Below are positions 9,822 through 22,033 of a stretch of 64,000 nucleotides of DNA, in pieces. Source of the stretch: Flaccisagitta enflata. Lineage: Eukaryota > Chaetognatha > Sagittoidea > Aphragmophora. Under the pieces are notes generated by a model. It did not search any database and was not told the DNA's origin. It saw only the letters and a program-made list of their open reading frames with translations. A program made the position numbers and the translations under genes. The first letter of the stretch is position 1. Every line of letters begins with the position of its first letter. The stretch lies in assembly GCA_965153355.1 (NCBI GenBank), contig OZ231126.1:89094001-89158000 (forward strand). The letters are read 5' to 3'.

Positions 9822-9866
9822 AGTCGCGTGCACGCGACTCTATGACCCACTCTGTCCGTCTGTCGG
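9822..9866 (-). mobile_element. PBE fragment, GTGC version, hairpin end only
   Basis: AGTCGCGTGCACGCGACT hairpin after a T run, then the GTCCGTCTGTCGGTCGG tract; the remainder is missing. Confidence 0.6.
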
Positions 9867-10046
9867 TCGGTAACTAATAAACTTTAAATAACAGAATCAC
9901 GAGATAGGAAATTTAACATATTCCCGACAGCCCATGAAAAAAAACCAAGTTCATAGAACAAACAGAACAGATTCTATGTCAAAGTCTAAACAAGTTGCCC
10001 ATCCATGTCTTTTGGTCGGTCCGTTTGTCTAACTTTACCTCGGTTC

Positions 10047-10126
10047 TTTTAGCGGTAGGTGCATTCAAGCCCTTTTTTAACAAATTTAAAAAAGCTGATG
10101 CTGACCACCAGACTAAAAACCTTGTC
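10047..10126 (+). repeat. 80-bp direct repeat, left copy
   Basis: Begins TTTTAGCGGTAGGTGCATTC and ends ACCTTGTC. A copy of the same sense lies at 11875-11953 with a few differences. The pair brackets the GC-rich coding-like block between them. Confidence 0.85.
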
Positions 10127-10213
10127 AGAGGCTTTTGTGTGCTTTCGCTGGGTGTGTTGTTATCGGTTCTTTAGGACAGTTAATAAGAAGAAATATTGAA
10201 AAATGCAATTTTT

Positions 10214-10313
10214 TAAAAGCAAGAGACAAGATGAACATATGCTTTATTGGTCTTTAAAAATACAAAAAGCAAGAGACAAGTTGAACATATGTTTAATTGG
10301 TCTTTTGATCGAT
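10214..10313 (+). repeat. 50-bp tandem duplication
   Basis: Two copies around AAGCAAGAGACAAGNTGAAC...ATTGGTCTTT, exactly 50 bases apart. Confidence 0.85.
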
Positions 10314-10402
10314 CCGTCTGTCTCGTTACCTTTTTTTAGCGGGAAACCCTTGTTCTGCGAAAAAAGTTTCGGAGGCATAGATTTAGATATCAAAGCTAAA
10401 GA

Positions 10403-10491
10403 TTAAGGTGATGGGGGAGGAACTGGAAGAGGAATGTTGGATGATGAATTTGATGATGAATGATTGGAGTTAAGCGAATCATGAATTCTTC

Positions 10492-10526
<35 letters not shown>

Positions 10527-11853
10527 TTGTTTCGAAAATCACCATCACCAACACGAGTATCAATTTCGTCCAAGTTCAACTCTTCAAAACCTCGATTATC
10601 ATTCCACCGTCGTTTCTTCTTCGGCTTTGTGGACGCTTCCGGGACCCGGACTTCTTACGCTGTGGCAACCGTGGCCGCGGCTACTGTGTCGGAGCTAGTT
10701 TCCAAAGGCGCGGCGGCGGTGGCGGCAGCAGCGGCGGCGTTGTCAATGACCGCAGCTTCCTCTTCACCCACGTCAAGAATGAGTTGGTCGGCGGTGGCGG
10801 GAGAAACTTTTCCTGACGATTCAGCGGTCGCAGCAGCAGCAGCCGCGTCGGCGTCTTCCGAGGGCGGCGTCGCTTCCTCCATCGGTTCATCGGCAGCGAC
10901 GTCTACCGGTGTTTCCTCCTCGACCGCAATGGCGGAGAAGATCATACCGTCTTCCATCGGCGGCGGCGGTGTCGTCGGCGTTAACGGCAGTGACAACGGT
11001 GGCAGGGGCGGAAGCGACAACAACCTCAGCGTTTTTGTCGACCTCCTCATCCACAACCATCGTGGTGGCGGTGGTGTTGGCGGCCTCTTCTGCCAAATCC
11101 ACACCGGAGTCGGTTGTTGTGAGCTTGGACAATTATGGTGATGCGGTGGTAGGCGGCGTTGCGGCGCTCATGACTGCGGACGCGGGGGTGGCAACAACCT
11201 CAGTGGCAACAACCTCAGAGTGCTCGACGGCTTCTCCATCAAAGGCCATCGCGGCGACGGCGTCGGCGGTCTCTTCCACCAAATCCATCGCAAATGGGTT
11301 GTTGTGGGCTTTGCTGATGAGGATGATGATGATGATGATGTGGTGGTGGTCGTCGTTGAGCTGGAATCCGCTTCCTCTCGCAATGCGTCCTCGTCGTAGG
11401 TTTTGACGACTTGTTTGGGAAGGAATTGAGGACGGTTTGCTTGTAGTCAATTTCATCGCGCTGGCTTTGGAATTGGCCCATCACGCATTCCCTCTTCTTA
11501 AACCAACGGCAAAGATCGTTGAGGACTCCGACAAAGTAGATGCCGAGTTAGGTTTCACGCAGTGCGATAAGGATTGTTGCTGACTCCTTCTCCTCTCTGG
11601 CGAAGCCCGCCTACACGTGGTCATCACTCAGCGCGGACAGGATACGATCCAATCTTCCCAATATCAACACCCCTATTCTCCCAGTGCGGATAAACATCCA
11701 CCATTTGAGGCCGAGGAGCCTGGCGATTTGGATGACGGCGGCGCGCGACACCCAGGCATTGACAATTCTGTACGTAATCTCCTCCTCGCAAAGGGGTTCA
11801 CGCCATTGGTCGAAATTGTTGAGATGGTAGCGATGGACGGTGAGTTTTGTCAA
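10403..11853 (-). pseudogene. Unidentified protein gene remnant, Ala/Val/Glu-rich with basic poly-Asn tail
   Basis: Minus-strand reading looks like decayed protein. From 11853 a folded-looking part (LNNFDQW, ITYRIVNAWVSR, RLLGLKWW) runs to a TAG at 11611 and continues in the same frame (ESATILIALRE, TAA, LGIYFVGVLNDLCRWFKKRECV). After frame changes near 11.4 kb come acidic, Ala/Val-rich stretches (DLVEETADAV, VVDEEVDKNAEVV) with another TAA near 11125. A further frame change near 10.95 kb leads to SAIAVEEETPVDVAADEP, a TAA at 10655, and a basic KPKKKRR motif, ten Asn codons and a Pro-rich end with TAA at 10403-10405. Possible nuclear protein judging from the basic motif. Introns could explain some frame changes. 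I do not recognise the family. The antisense frame (10494-11141) is an Ala-rich shadow. Confidence 0.45.
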
Positions 11854-11874
11854 AGTCTCCGGTTACACTTTTAG

Positions 11875-11953
11875 TTTTAGCGGTAGGTGCATTCAAGCCC
11901 TTTTTTAACAAATTCAAAATGCTGATGCTGACTATCAGACAAAAAACCTTGTC
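11875..11953 (+). repeat. 80-bp direct repeat, right copy
   Basis: Partner of 10047-10126. It stops seven bases before the start codon of the next open frame. Confidence 0.85.
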
Positions 11954-11959
11954 GCGTGC

Positions 11960-12574
11960 ATGTCAGTCGTCGCATTATGCTGCAAAATGATAATTGCGTT
12001 GGACAGCCTTGCCACTACAATCGGCGAACCCGAAATATTAAATTCCATTTCATTCTTCGACATCCTTCAAAAATTTTCCGAGACGTCGAACCGCTCATTA
12101 ACCGACACTGCCAATTTCAGCATCAAATTGCCGCCGGCAAGCGTAGAAATCCTTCGGGACTTCCGCACTGCAGTGCCGGAGATCCGCCGACTCGTTGCCA
12201 AATCCCATACAGACATTCTCATCTACCGCGCGCTCAAGAAGAAGTTGTTCCGTGATTTTAAGAATGACCGAGATGGAAGAAAGGTTAGTCCGGCATGTGT
12301 ATTTGAATGTGTTTTGCCGTTGTCTCGACGTGTCCTACCTCCGAGTGAAACGATGATGACGACGCCGCCGCTAACATCAACGGCAACGACGACAACGCCG
12401 CCGCCGCCGCCACTGACGGCAACGACGACAGCAACGACGACGGAACAGGAACAGCAACCATCGAGAAGCGAGTCTCGTCCCGATCAAGAAGCTAAGACTC
12501 AAGAGCCGACAGGTACAAATAAATCTGACTGGGAAGAAATTGAGTTGTTGGATCCTCCCGCAAGGAGAAATTAG
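11960..12574 (+). CDS. Hypothetical protein, 204 codons, Thr/Pro-rich C-terminal half
   Basis: The first ~110 residues look like a helical domain (SLATTIGEPEILNS, FFDILQKF, LPPASVEILRDF, IYRALKKKLFRDFKNDRDG). The second half is Thr/Pro repeats (ACG, CCG codons) and a charged tail ending LLDPPARRN. A splice-donor-like AAAG|GTTAGT at about 12283 could end an exon after DGRK, in which case the Thr/Pro part may be intronic or a separate exon. The frame continues in phase with the remnant at 12869-13566, perhaps by chance. No family recognised; it may be part of the same decayed gene group as its neighbours. Confidence 0.4.
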   Translation: MSVVALCCKMIIALDSLATTIGEPEILNSISFFDILQKFSETSNRSLTDTANFSIKLPPASVEILRDFRTAVPEIRRLVAKSHTDILIYRALKKKLFRDFKNDRDGRKVSPACVFECVLPLSRRVLPPSETMMTTPPLTSTATTTTPPPPPLTATTTATTTEQEQQPSRSESRPDQEAKTQEPTGTNKSDWEEIELLDPPARRN

Positions 12575-12868
12575 AAAGCATTGGAATACCGATTCTGAGT
12601 GTAGCAATAGCGATAATGTTTCCTATAAAAGAAAGAAATATACACGTAAAATCTGCAGACAAATGATCGGAATTTCCAGTGTCACAAAAGGTCTAAACTA
12701 GTGAGTGTTATGTAATGCAACGAAAAAATGCTTTAATCGTTTCTTCAGTATCACTCCTTGGCAACCCATCAGCTCCAAACCCTCAAATCCTATCTTCATT
12801 ATCTTTAATCTCTATCAGCACCACCCAACGCCCATCAAAATTGTTAATCGTGGTACCAATGTAAATGA
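12575..12868. other. Short non-coding spacer
   Basis: No gene or repeat seen between the hypothetical ORF and the following remnant. Confidence 0.5.
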
Positions 12869-13566
12869 GATTCAACAACCTGTAGTTCTTTATCCACCGT
12901 ACCATCTCCCCCACCCCCACCGCCTGTTCCTCCTCTTGCTCTTCCTCCGCCACTTCCTCGTTCCCGTTCTTCTCTCTCTCGCCCTGCCGCCCGCCCTTCT
13001 CTAACAGCCGCTGCTCTCCACTCCACAGACCTCGGCACTGCCAAGAGGGACTGTTGGACCGTCGGATAGATTGGAAGCGGTGGCCGGAACAACAACAGGA
13101 ATCGTAACAACAGTAACAGCACCAACAGCGACAACAGTAACAATAGCGGAAACTACAGAAACCACAACGACAAAAAGTTCCTCCAATACGCTGTGAGCCG
13201 CCTTCGATATGCCAATGGAAGAGAATATATCGAAATTGTGCGCGACTTAGCCACCGACAACAAGAAATCGATGACGCGCTAGTTCCTCAGCATCCTCATC
13301 GAGCTGAAGAGATACGAGGTTAAAAGCACGCTCTTCGCCGTTGCAGCCGCGATGATGGCGTTTTTCACTGAAAACAACATGCCAATCTCCTGCTCATCCT
13401 AAAAACTAGTCTTGGGCCGGAACCATTTTATCATTGTCGAAAAGTTAGGGATGTGCAATGACATGTCACCCTACGTTATCCTCGACGATCTATCTACAAA
13501 TTACATGAACTGGGAATGCGTCGAGAAGATTGTTGATGTCTACGCCATAGTGAAAGTTCTTGCTCA
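12869..13566 (+). pseudogene. Unidentified protein remnant with three in-frame stops and no frameshift
   Basis: One frame gives, in order: a Pro-rich stretch (PSPPPPPPVPPLALPPP), a short Arg/Ser/Ala part, an Asn/Ser-rich stretch (NSTNSDNSNNSGNYRNHND), then a folded-looking domain (KFLQYAVSRLRYANGREYI, FLSILIELKRYEV, LFAVAAAMMAFFTE, GMCNDMSPYVILDDLSTNYM, VEKIVDVYAIVKVLAQNG). Stops are TAG at 13067, TAG at 13280 and TAA at 13400, all in frame. A possible splice acceptor (CTCCACTCCACAG) sits near 13029. The 3' edge at 13566 runs directly into a satellite fragment. Family unknown. The domain order (low-complexity N-terminus plus helical domain) is all that can be said. Confidence 0.5.
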
Positions 13567-13656
13567 AAATGGAATGGAGTGGAATGAAAGAACCGTTGTA
13601 AGCCATTACAACGTTGCAACTCAATCCAACCCATCCCAATCCATTTGGGTGCTTCA
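13567..13656 (+). repeat. Stray fragment of the GGAATG foldback satellite
   Basis: GGAATGGAGTGGAATGAAAG, then ACCGTTGTAAGCCATTACAAC and CCAATCCATT match the end of the ~550-bp satellite module of 15-21.7 kb at reduced identity. It abuts the coding remnant. Confidence 0.7.
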
Positions 13657-13766
13657 CATAGCAAAAGTTGCTTATTTCTTTTCATCCTCTTGACCTAATG
13701 TGGAGTGGCCAATTTGAGGACCCTTACAATTTTTCTTTTATCAAAAATCTTTCATCTTCCGTTTTT

Positions 13767-14778
13767 GTGCGCGACGGAATATCATTCCGACGCGGACTAT
13801 AATTCAAGGCGGGTGGGTGTTGTCGTCGTTGTTGTCGTCGTAGTCGTTGTAACAGATTTTAAAAATGGCTAACTTTTTTATGCTTTGACCGATTTGGTTT
13901 ATATTTGGTGGGAAGTTGTACTAGGGTAAGGCGCTTTACTTCCTATCCAATTTTTGTGATCCGACCAACCCAACTGGCCCAACCAGCCTACCGGCCTAAA
14001 AGTGAAAAACATGTATAACTTTGGCATTTTTCTACCGATTTGGTTGAAATTTGGTATGGAGTCTCTAAATGAAAGGACTCAACATATGTATGTGATTTAC
14101 ATGCATTTGAGCATGCTAACCGGCCAAACCGACTGACCACCTAACCAGCCTACCGGCCTAAAAGTGAAAAACTTGCAAAACTTTGTCATATTTCAACTAA
14201 TTTGGTTGAAACTTGGTATGGAGTCTCTAAATGGAAGAACGTAACATATGCACACTATTTGTCCTGTCAAACCAGCTTACCACCCAACCAGCCTATTAGC
14301 CTAAATGTGAAAAATGTGCATATCTTTGGCATTTTTGAACCAATTTAGTCAAAATTTGGTATTGATTTTCTAAATAGAAGGACTCAACACATGTATGAGA
14401 TCTGTTTGCATTTGAGCATGCTAACCTGCCAAACCGATCTACCACCCAACCAGCCTACCGGCCTAAAAGCGAAAAACTTGCATAACGTGGCATTTTTCAA
14501 CCAATTTGGTTGAAACTTGGTATGGAGTCTCTAAATGGAAGAACTCCACATATGCACACTATTGATCCTGTCAAACCAGCCTATCACCCAACCAGCCTAC
14601 TAGCCTAAAAGTGAAAAACGTGCATAACTTTGCCATTTTTCAACTAATTTGCTTGAAACTTTGTATGGAGACTCTAAATGGAAAGATTTATAGTGTAAAC
14701 GAACATATAGGGTTAGCGATCTTTTGGTCATAGCGATCTAATGGAATTGGTGATCTTTAACCCCTCTCCGTCGCGGAC
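13767..14778 (+). mobile_element. Core-repeat element with terminal hairpin (large PBE relative), copy 1
   Basis: It begins with a 31-bp near-perfect hairpin (arms around CGACGGAAT/ATTCCGACG, 13767-13797), followed by a GTCGTCGTT microsatellite. The body has about five ~150-bp repeats, each with TTGGCATTTTTC, TTGGTATGGAGTCTCTAAAT and AACCAGCCTACCGGCCTAAA. A unique tail holds GTTAGCGATCTTTTGG and ends in TCCGTCGCGGAC (14767-14778), which is complementary to the hairpin arm. Left part, ~150-bp core array and microsatellite match the known layout of bivalve pearl/CvA and Drosophila DINE-type elements. No ORF. Confidence 0.75.
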
Positions 14779-15107
14779 CCAATTACTGTTCAGATTTTAT
14801 AGAAAAGTGTTTTTGAGGTAGAGGTTTAACGGGGATTTTAAAACAAAATTTTATGAATTGAAATGGATTGTAATGGCTTGTGATGCTGAAATGACATTAC
14901 AACCCCTTTCAACCCATGAACTGTTATCAATAGGAATGGGTTGTACGGGATTGTAATAGCTAGTGATGCTGAAAGGGTCTTTAAGGTAGGGGATTGTAAT
15001 GGTAACTGATGCTGACTTATCATTACAACTCATTTGGACCCATTTAAACCTTGAATTGTAATGATTTTATGGATTATTATAACTAGTGATGCTGACTTGT
15101 CATACCT

Positions 15108-18100
15108 CTTAGCCCATCCCAATCAAGAAACTGAACCATAATGATAACTAAAGAATATTTTCATTCAGGCTCTACACCTTAGGGTAGAGCCCGAATGACA
15201 ACCTGAATGGACTTGAATGAAATCTTCAAATTGAAGAATTATTGGTCCTTTTGAGTTGAGTTCCTAGAATGGGAGGGGCTAAAAGGTAGGGGTTTATAGG
15301 GGGATTTAGACTCAACTGGAATGAATTGGAATGAATTAGAATGGATTGGAATGAATTAGAATGGGTTGGAATGGGTTGGAATAACATAAAGGGTGATTTT
15401 GATAGAAACATCAACAGGATTTGAATGGGTTGGAATGAGTTGGAATGAATTGGAATGGGTTGGAATGAATCGGAATGGGTTGGAATGAATTGGAATGAGT
15501 TTCAATGACATAAGGGGTGATTTTGATGGAAATTTCAGCAGGATTGGAATGGGTTGGAATGAAATAACCGTTGAAAGCCATTACAACTCATTCCAACCCA
15601 TTCCAATCCATTCAGGTTGTTAAAATTGAGTCTAAATCCCCCGTTAAACCCCTACCTCTTAGCCCCTCCCAATCAAGAAACTGAACCATAATGATAACTA
15701 AAGAAAATTTTCATTCAGGCTCTACACCTTAGGGTAGAGCCCGAATGACAACCTGAATGGACTTGAATGAAATCTTCAAATTGAAGAATTATTGGTCCTT
15801 TTGAGTTGAGTTCCTAGAATGGGAGGGGCTAAAAGGTAGGGGTTTATAGGGGGATTTAGACTCAATTGGAATGAATTGGAATGGGTTGGAATGAATTGGA
15901 ATAACATAAAGGGTGATTTTGATAGAAACATCAACAGGATTTGAATGGGTTGGAATGAGTTGGAATGAATTGGAATGGGTTGGAATGAATTGGAATGGGT
16001 TGGAATGAATTGGAATGGGTTGGAATGAATTGGAATGGGTTGGAATGAATTGGAATGAGTTTCAATGACATAAGGGGTGATTTTGATGGAAATTTCAGCA
16101 GGATTGGAATGGGTTGGAATGAGTTGGAATGAAATAACCGTTGAAAGCCATTACAACTCATTCCAACCCATTCCAATCCATTCAGGTTGTTAAAATTGAG
16201 TCTAAATCCCCCGTTAAACCCCTACCTCTTAGCCCCTCCCAATCAAGAAACTGAACCATAATGATAACTAAAGAAAATTTTCATTCAGGCTCTACACCTT
16301 AGGGTAGAGCCCGAATGACAACCTGAATGGACTTGAATGAAATCTTCAAATTGAAGAATTATTGGTCCTTTTGAGTTGAGTTCCTAGAATGGGAGGGGCT
16401 AAAAGGTAGGGGTTTATAGGGGGATTTAGACTCAATTGGAATGAATTGGAATGGATTGGAATGGGTTGGAATGAATTGGAATAACATAAAGGGTGATTTT
16501 GATAGAAACATCAACAGGATTTGAATGGGTTGGAATGAATTGGAATGGGTTGGAATGAATCGGAATGGGTTGGAATGAATTGGAATGGGTTGGAATGAAT
16601 TGGAATGAGTTTCAATGACATAAGGGGTGATTTTGATGGAAATTTCAGCAGGATTGGAATGGGTTGGAATGAGTTGGAATGAAATAACCGTTGAAAGCCA
16701 TTACAACTCATTCCAACCCATTCCAATCCATTCAGGTTGTTAAAATTGAGTCTAAATCCCCCGTTAAACCCCTACCTCTTAGCCCCTCCCAATCAAGAAA
16801 CTGAACCATAATGATAACTAAAGAAAATTTTCATTCAGGCTCTACACCTTAGGGTAGAGCCCGAATGACAACCTGAATGGACTTGAATGAAATCTTCAAA
16901 TTGAAGAATTATTGGTCCTTTTGAGTTGAGTTCCTAGAATGGGAGGGGCTAAAAGGTAGGGGTTTATAGGGGGATTTAGACTCAACTGGAATGAATTGGA
17001 ATGAATTAGAATGGATTGGAATGAATTAGAATGGGTTGGAATGGGTTGGAATAACATAAAGGGTGATTTTGATAGAAACATCAACAGGATTTGAATGGGT
17101 TGGAATGAGTTGGAATGAATTGGAATGGGTTGGAATGAATTGGAATGAGTTTCAATGACATAAGGGGTGATTTTGATGGAAATTTCAGCAGGATTGGAAT
17201 GGGTTGGAATGAAATAACCGTTGAAAGCCATTACAACTCATTCCAACCCATTCCAATCCATTCAGGTTGTTAAAATTGAGTCTAAATCCCCCGTTAAACC
17301 CCTACCTCTTAGCCCCTCCCAATCAAGAAACTGAACCATAATGATAACTAAAGAAAATTTTCATTCAGGCTCTACACCTTAGGGTAGAGCCCGAATGACA
17401 ACCTGAATGGACTTGAATGAAATCTTCAAATTGAAGAATTATTGGTCCTTTTGAGTTGAGTTCCTAGAATGGGAGGGGCTAAAAGGTAGGGGTTTATAGG
17501 GGGATTTAGACTCAATTGGAATGAATTGGAATGAATTGGAATGGATTGGAATGGGTTGGAATGGGTTGGAATAACATAAAGGGTGATTTTGATAGAAACA
17601 TCAACAGGATTTGAATGGGTTGGAATGAGTTGGAATGAATTGGAATGGGTTGGAATGAATTGGAATGGGTTGGAATGAATTGGAATGGGTTGGAATGAAT
17701 TGGAATGAGTTTCAATGACATAAGGGGTGATTTTGATGGAAATTTCAGCAGGATTGGAATGGGTTGGAATGAGTTGGAATGAAATAACCGTTGAAAGCCA
17801 TTACAACTCATTCCAACCCATTCCAATCCATTCAGGTTGTTAAAATTGAGTCTAAATCCCCCGTTAAACCCCTACCTCTTAGCCCCTCCCAATCAAGAAA
17901 CTGAACCATAATGATAACTAAAGAAAATTTTCATTCAGGCTCTACACCTTAGGGTAGAGCCCGAATGACAACCTGAATGGACTTGAATGAAATCTTCAAA
18001 TTGAAGAATTATTGGTCCTTTTGAGTTGAGTTCCTAGAATGGGAGGGGCTAAAAGGTAGGGGTTTATAGGGGGATTTAGACTCAACTGGAATGAATTGGA

Positions 18101-19509
18101 ATGAATTAGAATGGATTGGAATGAATTGGAATGGGTTGGAATGGGTTGGAATAACATAAAGGGTGATTTTGATAGAAACATCAACAGGATTTGAATGGGT
18201 TGGAATGAGTTGGAATGAATTGGAATGGGTTGGAATGAATCGGAATGGGTTGGAATGAATTGGAATGAGTTTCAATGACATAAGGGGTGATTTTGATGGA
18301 AATTTCAGCAGGATTGGAATGGGTTGGAATGAAATAACCGTTGAAAGCCATTACAACTCATTCCAACCCATTCCAATCCATTCAGGTTGTTAAAATTGAG
18401 TCTAAATCCCCCGTTAAACCCCTACCTCTTAGCCCCTCCCAATCAAGAAACTGAACCATAATGATAACTAAAGAAAATTTTCATTCAGGCTCTACACCTT
18501 AGGGTAGAGCCCGAATGACAACCTGAATGGACTTGAATGAAATCTTCAAATTGAAGAATTATTGGTCCTTTTGAGTTGAGTTCCTAGAATGGGAGGGGCT
18601 AAAAGGTAGGGGTTTATAGGGGGATTTAGACTCAACTGGAATGAATTGGAATGAATTAGAATGGATTGGAATGAATTAGAATGGGTTGGAATGGGTTGGA
18701 ATAACATAAAGGGTGATTTTGATAGAAACATCAACAGGATTTGAATGGGTTGGAATGAGTTGGAATGAATTGGAATGGGTTGGAATGAATCGGAATGGGT
18801 TGGAATGAATTGGAATGAGTTTCAATGACATAAGGGGTGATTTTGATGGAAATTTCAGCAGGATTGGAATGGGTTGGAATGAAATAACCGTTGAAAGCCA
18901 TTACAACTCATTCCAACCCATTCCAATCCATTCAGGTTGTTAAAATTGAGTCTAAATCCCCCGTTAAACCCCTACCTCTTAGCCCCTCCCAATCAAGAAA
19001 CTGAACCATAATGATAACTAAAGAAAATTTTCATTCAGGCTCTACACCTTAGGGTAGAGCCCGAATGACAACCTGAATGGACTTGAATGAAATCTTCAAA
19101 TTGAAGAATTATTGGTCCTTTTGAGTTGAGTTCCTAGAATGGGAGGGGCTAAAAGGTAGGGGTTTATAGGGGGATTTAGACTCAATTGGAATGAATTGGA
19201 ATGAATTGGAATGGATTGGAATGGGTTGGAATGGGTTGGAATGGGTTGTTGGAATAACATAAAGGGTGATTTTGATAGAAACATCAACAGGATTTGAATG
19301 GGTTGGAATGAGTTGGAATGAATTGGAATGGGTTGGAATGAATCGGAATGGGTTGGAATGAATTGGAATGAGTTTCAATGACATAAGGGGTGATTTTGAT
19401 GGAAATTTCAGCAGGATTGGAATGGGTTGGAATGAGTTGGAATGAAATCACCGTTGAAAGTCATTACAACTCATTCCAACCCATTCCAATCCATTCAGGT
19501 TGTTAAAAT
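15108..19509 (+). repeat. Forward arm: eight ~530-570-bp satellite modules
   Basis: Modules restart with CCTCCCAATCAAGAAACTG at about 15117, 15668, 16238, 16790, 17318, 17888, 18436 and 18988. Each holds a hairpin GGCTCTAC/GTAGAGCC, a run of GGAATGAATT/GGAATGGGTT decamers of variable number (the source of the length differences) and the marker blocks AACATAAAGGGTGATTTTGA and GACATAAGGGGTGATTTTGA. Within a module a ~45-bp inverted pair (GGGAGGGGCTAAAAGGTAG and its complement) flanks the decamer part, so each module is itself foldback-like. Confidence 0.9.
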
Positions 19510-21690
19510 CACCCTTCATGTTATTCCAATTCATTCCAACCCATTCCAATCCATTCCAATTCATTCCAATTGAGTCTAAATCCCCCTATAAACCCCTACC
19601 TTTTAGCCTCACATTCTAGGAACTCAACTCAAGGACCAATAATTCTTCAATTTGAAGATTTCATTCAAGGTCCATTCAGTGAGCTCTACTAAGGTGTAGA
19701 GCCTGAATGAAACCTTCTTTAGTTATCATGGTTCAGTTTCTGATTAAGAGGGGAGAGTTAATTGGGATTTAGACTCAATTTTAACAACCTGAATGGATTG
19801 GAATGGGTTGGAATGAGTTGTAATGGCTTTCAATGGTTATTTCATTCCAACTCATTCCAATCCTGCAAAATTTCCATCAAAATCACCTGTTGTGAAACTC
19901 ATTCCAATTCATTCAACCATTCATTCAACCATTCCAATATTCCACTCATTCAATCCATTCAAATCCTGTTGATGTTTCTATCAAAATCACCCTTATGTTA
20001 TTCCAACCCATTAACCCATCAACTTTCATTCCAACCATTCAATTCATTCCAATTCATTCCAGTAGAGTCTAAATCCCCCTATAAACCCCTACCTTTTAGC
20101 CCCTCCCATTCTAGGAACTCAACTCAAAAGGACCAATAATTCTTCAATTTGAAGATTTCATTCAAGTCCATTCAGGTTGTCATTCGGGCTCTACCCTAAG
20201 GTGTAGAGCCTGAATGAAAATTTCTTTAGTTATCATTATGGTTCAGTTTCTTGATTGGGAGGCTAAGAAAGGAATGAGATAAGGGTCAATTTTAACAACC
20301 TGAATGGATTGGAATGGGTTGGAATGAGTTTTAATGGCTTTCAACGGTTATTTCATTCCAACTCATTCCAACCCATTCCAATCCTGCTGAAATTTCCATC
20401 AAAATCACCCCTTATGTCATTGAAACTCATTCCAATTCATTCCAACCCATTCCGATTCATTCCAACCCATTCCAATTCATTCCAACTCATTCCAACCCAT
20501 TCAAATCCTGTTGATGTTTCTATCAAAATCACCCTTTATGTTATTCCAACTCATTCCAATTCATTCCAACCCATTCCGATTCATTCCAACCCATTCCAAT
20601 TCATTCCAACTCATTCCATCCCATTCAAATCCTGTTGATGTTTCTATCAAAATCACCCTTTATGTTATTCCAACCCATTCCAACCCATTCCAATCCATTC
20701 CAATCCATTCTAATTCATTCCAATTCATTCCAGTTGAGTCTAAATCCCCCTATAAACCCCTACCTTTTAGCCCCTCCCATTCTAGGAACTCAACTCAAAA
20801 GGACCAATAATTCTTCAATTTGAAGATTTCATTCAAGTCCATTCAGGTTGTCATTCGGGCTCTACCCTAAGGTGTAGAGCCTGAATGAAAATTTTCTTTA
20901 GTTATCATTATGGTTCAGTTTCTTGATTGGGAGGGGCTAAGAGGTAGGGGTTTAACGGGGGATTTAGACTCAATTTTAACAACCTGAATGGATTGGAATG
21001 GGTTGGAATGAGTTGTAATGGCTTTCAACGGTTATTTCATTCCAACTCATTCCAATCCTGCTGAAATTTCCATCAAAATCACCCCTTATGTCATTGAAAC
21101 TCATTCCAATTCATTCCAACCCATTCCGATTCATTCCAACCCATTCCAATTCATTCCAACTCATTCCAACCCATTCAAATCCTGTTGATGTTTCTATCAA
21201 AATCACCCTTTATGTTATTCCAATTCATTCCAACCCATTCCAACCCATTCCAACCCATTCCAATCCATTCCAATTGAGTCTAAATCCCCCTATAAACCCC
21301 TACCTTTTAGCCCCTCCCATTCTAGGAACTCAACTCAAAAGGACCAATAATTCTTCAATTTGAAGATTTCATTCAAGTCCATTCAGGTTGTCATTCGGGC
21401 TCTACCCTAAGGTGTAGAGCCTGAATGAAAATTTTCTTTAGTTATCATTATGGTTCAGTTTCTTGATTGGGAGGGGCTAAGAGGTAGGGGTTTAACGGGG
21501 GATTTAGACTCAATTTTAACAACCTGAATGGATTGGAATGGGTTGGAATGAGCTGTAATGGCTTTCAACGGTTATTTCATTCCAACTCATTCCAACCCAT
21601 TCCAATCCTGTTGAAATTTCTATCAAAATCACCCTTTATCTCATTGCAACCCATTCAAATTCATTCCAACCCATTCCAATTGTATTGAAA
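19510..21690 (-). repeat. Reverse arm: about four inverted satellite modules
   Basis: The same module, inverted, with landmarks CAGTTTCTTGATTGGGAGG at about 20245, 20915 and 21455 and a degraded one near 19735. The stretch 19600-20280 carries many small deletions relative to the other modules; beyond 20300 the modules are clean. Confidence 0.9.
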
Positions 21691-22033
21691 TCAGTGTTTG
21701 TGTCATTGCAACCATCTCAATTCATTCTACTCATTCCAGTTTGTTCCAACTCATTCCAATCCAATTAAAATTTCCGACAAAATCGGTTGTCATGACATGT
21801 CAGCATCACTAGTTATTATAACCCATTAAATCATTACAGTTCAGGGTTCAAATGGGCCCAAATGAGTTGTAATGATAAATCAGCATCATTAACCATTATG
21901 ATCTATTACAATTCATAAGTTTATTGAATTTGATTGTAGGAAACTTAAGTACATTGATTACTCAAGACATATTTCATTTCAGCCCTATCTCGTTGGGTAG
22001 AGCCTTAATGACAACTAATGGATCGTAATGATG

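Larger units (their letters stand above)
9867..10402. other. Non-coding stretch with short repeats
   Basis: It contains the left copy of an 80-bp direct repeat (10047-10126) and a 50-bp tandem duplication (about 10214-10313), listed separately. Nothing else recognised. Confidence 0.5.

Noticed and set aside
10494-11141. Ala/Val-rich plus-strand ORF of 215 codons
   Set aside because: Antisense shadow of the minus-strand remnant, which has the more protein-like composition and continues past 10655.
12869-13566. Reassigned stop codons (TAA/TAG read as Gln)
   Set aside because: The Gag ORF has very many Gln codons, all CAA or CAG, and pol and RBM42 end at normal stops.
15226-21363. Many 60-125 codon ORFs
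   Set aside because: Repeat translations of the foldback modules, equal in both arms.
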